A stretch of DNA of 64,000 bases from an uncultured Aquimarina sp. (lineage in GTDB: Bacteria > Bacteroidota > Bacteroidia > Flavobacteriales > Flavobacteriaceae). The notes under the pieces are model-generated. The model had not been told where the DNA came from, made no database searches, and saw only the letters and a program-made list of their open reading frames with translations. Both the position numbers and the translations under genes were made by a program. Shown in pieces: positions 60,482 through 64,000 of this stretch (within the stretch, counting starts at the first letter, position 1; every line of letters starts with the position of its first letter). Location: assembly GCA_947498775.1 (NCBI GenBank), contig CANMLL010000017.1, positions 62,001 through 126,000 on the forward strand. Reading direction: 5' to 3'.

Positions 60482-60586
60482 CTTGCGTTAGGGATAGCAG
60501 TGGCATCCTTTTATTTTGTGCCCTGAGGCTCTCGAAGGGCACAAAATAAAAGATATAACGGATAGCCCGCTCGAACGCCCAAAACA
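60482..60586. repeat. Structured dispersed intergenic element with a 16-bp hairpin
   Basis: Between the GT9 and DUF4254 genes. A perfect stem CTTTTATTTTGTGCCC (60508-60523) / GGGCACAAAATAAAAG (60537-60552) has a 13-base loop. Outside it stand GTTAGGGATAGCAGTGG on the left and ATATAACGGATAGCCCGC on the right, ends I recall as conserved in a flavobacterial repeat whose central hairpin varies. Function unknown; an RNA role is possible. Confidence 0.75.
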
Positions 60587-60587
60587 T

Positions 60588-61196
60588 TTACTTTTCGCCA
60601 CGCAAAACAGGATTCAATTCGTCATCGTTATACATTTTCATCTGCTTGTAAACCTTCATATATTTATCGCCATTTTCGATATCCTGCAGTAAGGTATCTA
60701 TGGCTGTAGAAAGATCTACGCGCTGCTCTAGTAACACATTCAATTTGGTTTGGCAAGCTGCTTTGTGGGCCTCACTTGCACCATCTCGAACCGTTTCTTC
60801 GTGCATGTGATAAACCTTGAGTGCCAAAATCGACAATCTATCAACTCCCCAAGCAGGGCTTTCGGTGTTTATCGTAGCATTAGCCTTTGGAGTTGCGTTT
60901 TTGTATTTCTCTAAAAAGTAGCTGTCGATATATTCAACCATATCTGTGCGATCCTGATTAGATGCATCAATTTGCCGTTTCAATTTTAAAGCGCCAACCG
61001 GATCAATTTCGGGGTCCCGAATGATATCCTCATAATGCCACTGTACCGTATCTATCCAACACTTACGATATAATAAATGCTCTATTGCTTGTGATTTACT
61101 ATCATAAGGATTAGAAAACTCCTGATCTACCCTATCGATCACATGATATTTGTCTATAACTTCTTTGAAAATTGAATTTGCTTTATCTGTAAACAT
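60588..61196 (-). CDS. DUF4254 family protein
   Basis: 202 residues from the Met at 61196 (MFTDKANSIFKEVIDKYHVI); the open frame upstream would overlap the DUF6427 gene and has no support. All-helical, with a conserved WGVDRLSILALKVYHMHEET segment (about 130-150) typical of DUF4254. The function is unknown; DUF4254 genes lie near LPS-core or glycosyltransferase genes in Bacteroidota, as here. Confidence 0.85.
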   Translation of the reverse strand: MFTDKANSIFKEVIDKYHVIDRVDQEFSNPYDSKSQAIEHLLYRKCWIDTVQWHYEDIIRDPEIDPVGALKLKRQIDASNQDRTDMVEYIDSYFLEKYKNATPKANATINTESPAWGVDRLSILALKVYHMHEETVRDGASEAHKAACQTKLNVLLEQRVDLSTAIDTLLQDIENGDKYMKVYKQMKMYNDDELNPVLRGEK

Positions 61197-61240
61197 GTGT
61201 GTTATCGTTTTGAGAGGTACAAAGGTATTATATTTTGCCC

Positions 61241-62161
61241 CTAAAACAATAGGACCGTAAACGGAATTAGTATGAATACCCAAATATTGATCTCTTTGGC
61301 AAATTTGTGGTACTGCATCTCGAGATATGTAGCCCCAATAATAGCAAGCGGTGTGGCTGCAAAGAACAGTTCTGAGGTATTATTTTGGGAAGAAATTACT
61401 GCTATTGCAATAGCTATGATCAGATAAGCGATGATCAACCTCAATATGGGTTTTGTATTGGCCGGTTTACGACTGAATTTGAGCAGGTATATCGTAAGAA
61501 AAAACAGCATGCAAATAGATAACACTCCAGCCGAAAATAATTGATCTTTTGCCAAATATGATTCAAATGAAAATGAAATAGGATCTGAATATCCTTGAAA
61601 AGAAAAAAACGAATCATAAAGAAGTAATGTAAAACAATTGGCAAACAGGTATACCATCACTAAACCTATCATCGGAATAATCCAATTTCGATAGTTTTTG
61701 GGTTCAAAATAAGATATCGCTATATACGCCACAACTACAAATCCAATGCTCCAAAAAAATGATAACGATGCTAAACCTATATACATCGAGGCATTAAAAA
61801 CTTTGGCTTTTATCTGTTTTCCATTTCTGAGATGTAATACGTTCTGAAATCCTAGCATCACCAAAAAATTTGCCAGTAAAATTGAGATATTTGTTAATGC
61901 TTCTGGTAAAATACCGGTAAGAAAAGCATACAAAAGTATGGTATACGTCCCTTTATTGGTAAGGTCATTTCTTTGAACAATAAAATGAAGGATCAACATT
62001 GGTGCTATGTATAAAACGGCACCCACGATAAACAAAAGTATAGGTAGCGTTTCTAACTCAAATCCTATCCTATAATGCGCTATAGCATATAGTGTAAGCA
62101 TATACAATCCTACGACGATATAATTAATGGGTTTTGATTTACTAAAAAAGCTTGTTAACAC
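61241..62161 (-). CDS. DUF6427 family membrane protein
   Basis: 306 residues with about nine hydrophobic helices, starting MLTSFFSKSKPINYIVVGLY, which is typical of DUF6427. No catalytic motif. It may be a polytopic transporter or lipid-linked step of LPS synthesis, given the neighbours DUF4254 and GT9, which lie downstream on the same strand. It is the first gene of that unit; an AT-rich promoter region of about 200 bases precedes it. Confidence 0.8.
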   Translation of the reverse strand: MLTSFFSKSKPINYIVVGLYMLTLYAIAHYRIGFELETLPILLFIVGAVLYIAPMLILHFIVQRNDLTNKGTYTILLYAFLTGILPEALTNISILLANFLVMLGFQNVLHLRNGKQIKAKVFNASMYIGLASLSFFWSIGFVVVAYIAISYFEPKNYRNWIIPMIGLVMVYLFANCFTLLLYDSFFSFQGYSDPISFSFESYLAKDQLFSAGVLSICMLFFLTIYLLKFSRKPANTKPILRLIIAYLIIAIAIAVISSQNNTSELFFAATPLAIIGATYLEMQYHKFAKEINIWVFILIPFTVLLF

Positions 62162-62359
62162 TACTATTTTTTATATTTTTGTGCAAAACAATACTATACT
62201 ATTGTTTTGATTTACTGAAGAACTAATGTATAAAAAGTTTTTGTTTGATTAATGACACTTTTGTTTTTAAATCCCTTATTTCTCCTCAAGAGAGAAAAGA
62301 CCAAAGGTAAGTGTAATTAATCTGGTATTAACTTTTAAAATACTATATAAATTGAAATA

Positions 62360-62590
62360 ATGAAAGAATTTTTTGAAGCTATCGAATCTCTTTTTGTAGA
62401 TGTTTTATTTGCGCCATTTGATGCCTTAAGAGCTCTCGAGCTAGAAAACTGGACCGCAGCCAATATGGTAAACTGGTTATTTATGGCCATTGGTTTTATG
62501 GCTTTTTTCTACTGGATGAGAGAATTAAAAAAGTTTAATGATAATAACGAAGAGGACAGGGATCCTAAAGCGCATTCATTTTTGAATTAG
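62360..62590 (+). CDS. DUF6341 family small membrane protein
   Basis: 76 residues with an amphipathic N-terminus (MKEFFEAIESLFVDVLFAPF) and a hydrophobic helix (about 34-51, MVNWLFMAIGFMAFFYWMR), ending in a polar Asp/Asn-rich tail. The sequence matches DUF6341, found next to purD in flavobacteria and sometimes mislabelled as uracil phosphoribosyltransferase. Function unknown. It ends at a strong bidirectional terminator and converges with purD. Confidence 0.85.
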   Translation: MKEFFEAIESLFVDVLFAPFDALRALELENWTAANMVNWLFMAIGFMAFFYWMRELKKFNDNNEEDRDPKAHSFLN

Positions 62591-62592
62591 AG

Positions 62593-62703
62593 CCCTCTAG
62601 CCCCCAAAGGGGGAATTCTTAAAATGATCTACTAATAAAAAGTCCATTGATTTGTAAACAAATCAATGGACTTTTTATTATTCCCCCTTTGGGGACTAGG
62701 GGG
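62593..62703. repeat. 24-base inverted repeat (C-rich element) flanking the terminator
   Basis: Left arm 62593-62616 (contains CTAGCCCCCAAAGGGGGAAT) and right arm 62680-62703 are complementary at 22 of 24 positions. The left begins two bases after the DUF6341 stop. The right arm contains the purD stop (TAG at 62696-62698) and its last codons. Each arm is itself a C5-A3-G5-type hairpin. Related elements are at 35411 and, more loosely, at 19316. Confidence 0.8.
62634..62679. terminator. Bidirectional terminator between DUF6341 and purD
   Basis: A perfect 20-base stem (62634-62653 / 62660-62679) around a GTAAAC loop, with AATAAAAA and TTTTTATT at its ends, so it can stop transcripts from both convergent genes. 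Confidence 0.92.
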
Positions 62704-63973
62704 CCAAATCAAACCCAAGATCTTTTCTGTAATACATTTTATCAAAATGTAGTTTTTCGATATTTTGATATGATTTTTTAAGCGCTTCTCTGAAATCGTT
62801 GTCAAACGAAGTCACTGCGATTACTCGACCGCCATTGGTTATTACTTTATCTCCATCGAGTTTTGTGCCTGCATGGAAAACGATAGCATCTTTGATCGTA
62901 TCAATTCCTGTGATCTCTTTTCCTTTTTCATAAGCTTCAGGATATCCACCAGAGACGGTCATCACCGTTGTGGCGCTTCTGGGATCAATTTCCAGATTGG
63001 CTCGATCTAATGTTTGATTCCCAACATGCTGAAATAGTGATACCAAATCTGTTTTTACTCTTGGTAGTACGGCCTCGGTTTCTGGATCCCCCATACGCAC
63101 ATTGTATTCGATCACTTTTGGGTCATCTCCTACTTTGATCAATCCGATAAAAATAAAGCCTTTATAATCGATATTTTCTTTGGCTAACCCATCTACGGTA
63201 GGTTTAATAATTTGCTCTTCGATTTTGGTCATAAACGCTGCATCGGCAAACGGTACGGGTGAGATGGCGCCCATACCCCCAGTATTAAGACCTGTATCTC
63301 CTTCACCAATACGTTTGTAATCTTTGGCGGTTGGTAGGGTTACATAGTTTTTACCATCGGTAAGCACAAAAACGCTTAATTCGATCCCATCCAAAAACTC
63401 TTCGATCACTACTTTTTCACTGGCAGCACCAAATTTTTTGTTGGTGAGCATATTTTCGAGTTCTGTTTTGGCTTCTTCTATATCTTGTAAGATCAATACA
63501 CCTTTACCAGCTGCTAGTCCGTCGGCTTTTAGCACATAAGGAGCATTTAATGTTTCCAGAAATTTCTTTCCTTCTCTTACTGTAGCTGCCGTAAAACTTT
63601 GATAGGCTGCTGTTGGAATGTTATGTCTAAACAAGAACTCTTTGGCATATTCTTTACTCCCTTCTAGCTTTGCTCCTTCTTTTGACGGACCAATCACCGT
63701 AACATCTTTAAGTTCGTTATCATTTGCGAAGAAATCACTGATCCCCTGTACCAGTGGATCCTCTGGTCCTACTACCACCATTTTGATATTTTCTTTTAGT
63801 ACCAATTCTTTAATAGCAGGAAAATCGGTAACCGCTATGGGTACATTGGTAGCTATTGCTGCGGTACCTGCATTGCCTGGCGCAACAAATAGCTGGTCGC
63901 ACAGGTCGCTTTGTTCAATTTTATAGGTAAAGGTATGTTCTCTCCCTCCGGATCCGAGTACTAGAATGTTCAT
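62696..63973 (-). CDS. purD: Phosphoribosylamine-glycine ligase (GARS)
   Basis: 425 residues, the usual length. It joins phosphoribosylamine and glycine with ATP in purine synthesis. The N-terminal MNILVLGSGGREHTFTYKIE, the ATP-grasp core (LKADGLAAGKGVLIL, then FIGLIKVGDDPKVIEYNVRMGDPE with metal-binding residues) and the C-terminal lobe are clear. The last codons and stop (DLAP, TAG) are made by the repeat described above. It is complete in the window; its start is 27 bases from the right edge. Confidence 0.97.
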   Translation of the reverse strand: MNILVLGSGGREHTFTYKIEQSDLCDQLFVAPGNAGTAAIATNVPIAVTDFPAIKELVLKENIKMVVVGPEDPLVQGISDFFANDNELKDVTVIGPSKEGAKLEGSKEYAKEFLFRHNIPTAAYQSFTAATVREGKKFLETLNAPYVLKADGLAAGKGVLILQDIEEAKTELENMLTNKKFGAASEKVVIEEFLDGIELSVFVLTDGKNYVTLPTAKDYKRIGEGDTGLNTGGMGAISPVPFADAAFMTKIEEQIIKPTVDGLAKENIDYKGFIFIGLIKVGDDPKVIEYNVRMGDPETEAVLPRVKTDLVSLFQHVGNQTLDRANLEIDPRSATTVMTVSGGYPEAYEKGKEITGIDTIKDAIVFHAGTKLDGDKVITNGGRVIAVTSFDNDFREALKKSYQNIEKLHFDKMYYRKDLGFDLAP

Positions 63974-64000
63974 GTGTGTTATTTTATGGTCTCTTGAACA

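Overview
The window looks like a chromosomal segment of a marine-type member of the Flavobacteriaceae (Bacteroidota). The evidence is low GC, promoter boxes of the TAnnTTTG type, a type IX secretion (T9SS) cargo with a C-terminal sorting domain, the gliding/T9SS lipoprotein SprE, GLPGLI-family proteins, several lipoprotein and membrane families largely restricted to flavobacteria (DUF4292, DUF5687, DUF6341, DUF6427, DUF4254), and an ATP synthase operon that lacks atpD and atpC. An Aquimarina-like genus is a guess. I saw no rRNA, tRNA or CRISPR array.

Layout. 1-5.7 kb (+): the tail of an unidentified protein, an AlbA_2/Schlafen-type protein, a metallophosphatase, an SPFH-GYF protein with a zinc-ribbon membrane partner (resembling Bacillus YdjI/YdjG, membrane stress), and a GHKL ATPase with a STAS-like partner. 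5.7-14.5 kb (-): a lipoprotein, a 1233-residue BNR/sortilin-like T9SS cargo, a small lipoprotein, a Tat-type glycoside hydrolase, an ALDH7 aldehyde dehydrogenase and 3-hydroxyanthranilate dioxygenase. 14.6-25.5 kb (mostly +): a 41-codon gene paired with an unknown gene, gpsA, tandem NTF2-like genes, a sulfurtransferase, a GH3 enzyme, a Fic protein, a GDSL lipase, an AraC-GyrI regulator, a short membrane protein and a fatty-acid-hydroxylase-type enzyme. 25.5-30 kb: a GNAT/DUF1778 toxin-antitoxin pair, dprA, an HU-SPOR fusion and a thioesterase. 29.5-37.6 kb (-): an envelope cluster (flippase, dut, sugar nucleotidyltransferase, TPR, DUF4292, EnvC-like).

37.6-46.7 kb is the most unusual part. 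A cassette (short two-cysteine peptide, GLPGLI protein, TonB-receptor-like outer membrane protein) is present twice as a tandem duplication of about 1.93 kb. The junction is visible because the last codons of atpG were copied and now sit behind a truncated receptor gene. A 150-bp non-coding block upstream of each cassette differs at only one base, although the GLPGLI proteins have diverged widely. One copy is interrupted at its peptide start by an IS110-family element that itself carries a frameshift, and the peptide gene of the other copy is frameshifted.

46.7-55.7 kb (-) is the F1Fo ATP synthase operon (atpB, E, F, H, A, G), preceded by accessory membrane genes, a bactofilin and sprE. 55.9-64 kb holds an ABC exporter pair, a PaaE-like ferredoxin reductase, a GT9 glycosyltransferase with DUF4254/DUF6427 genes, a DUF6341 gene and purD. 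Several intergenic regions carry dispersed, hairpin-forming repeats of flavobacterial type.
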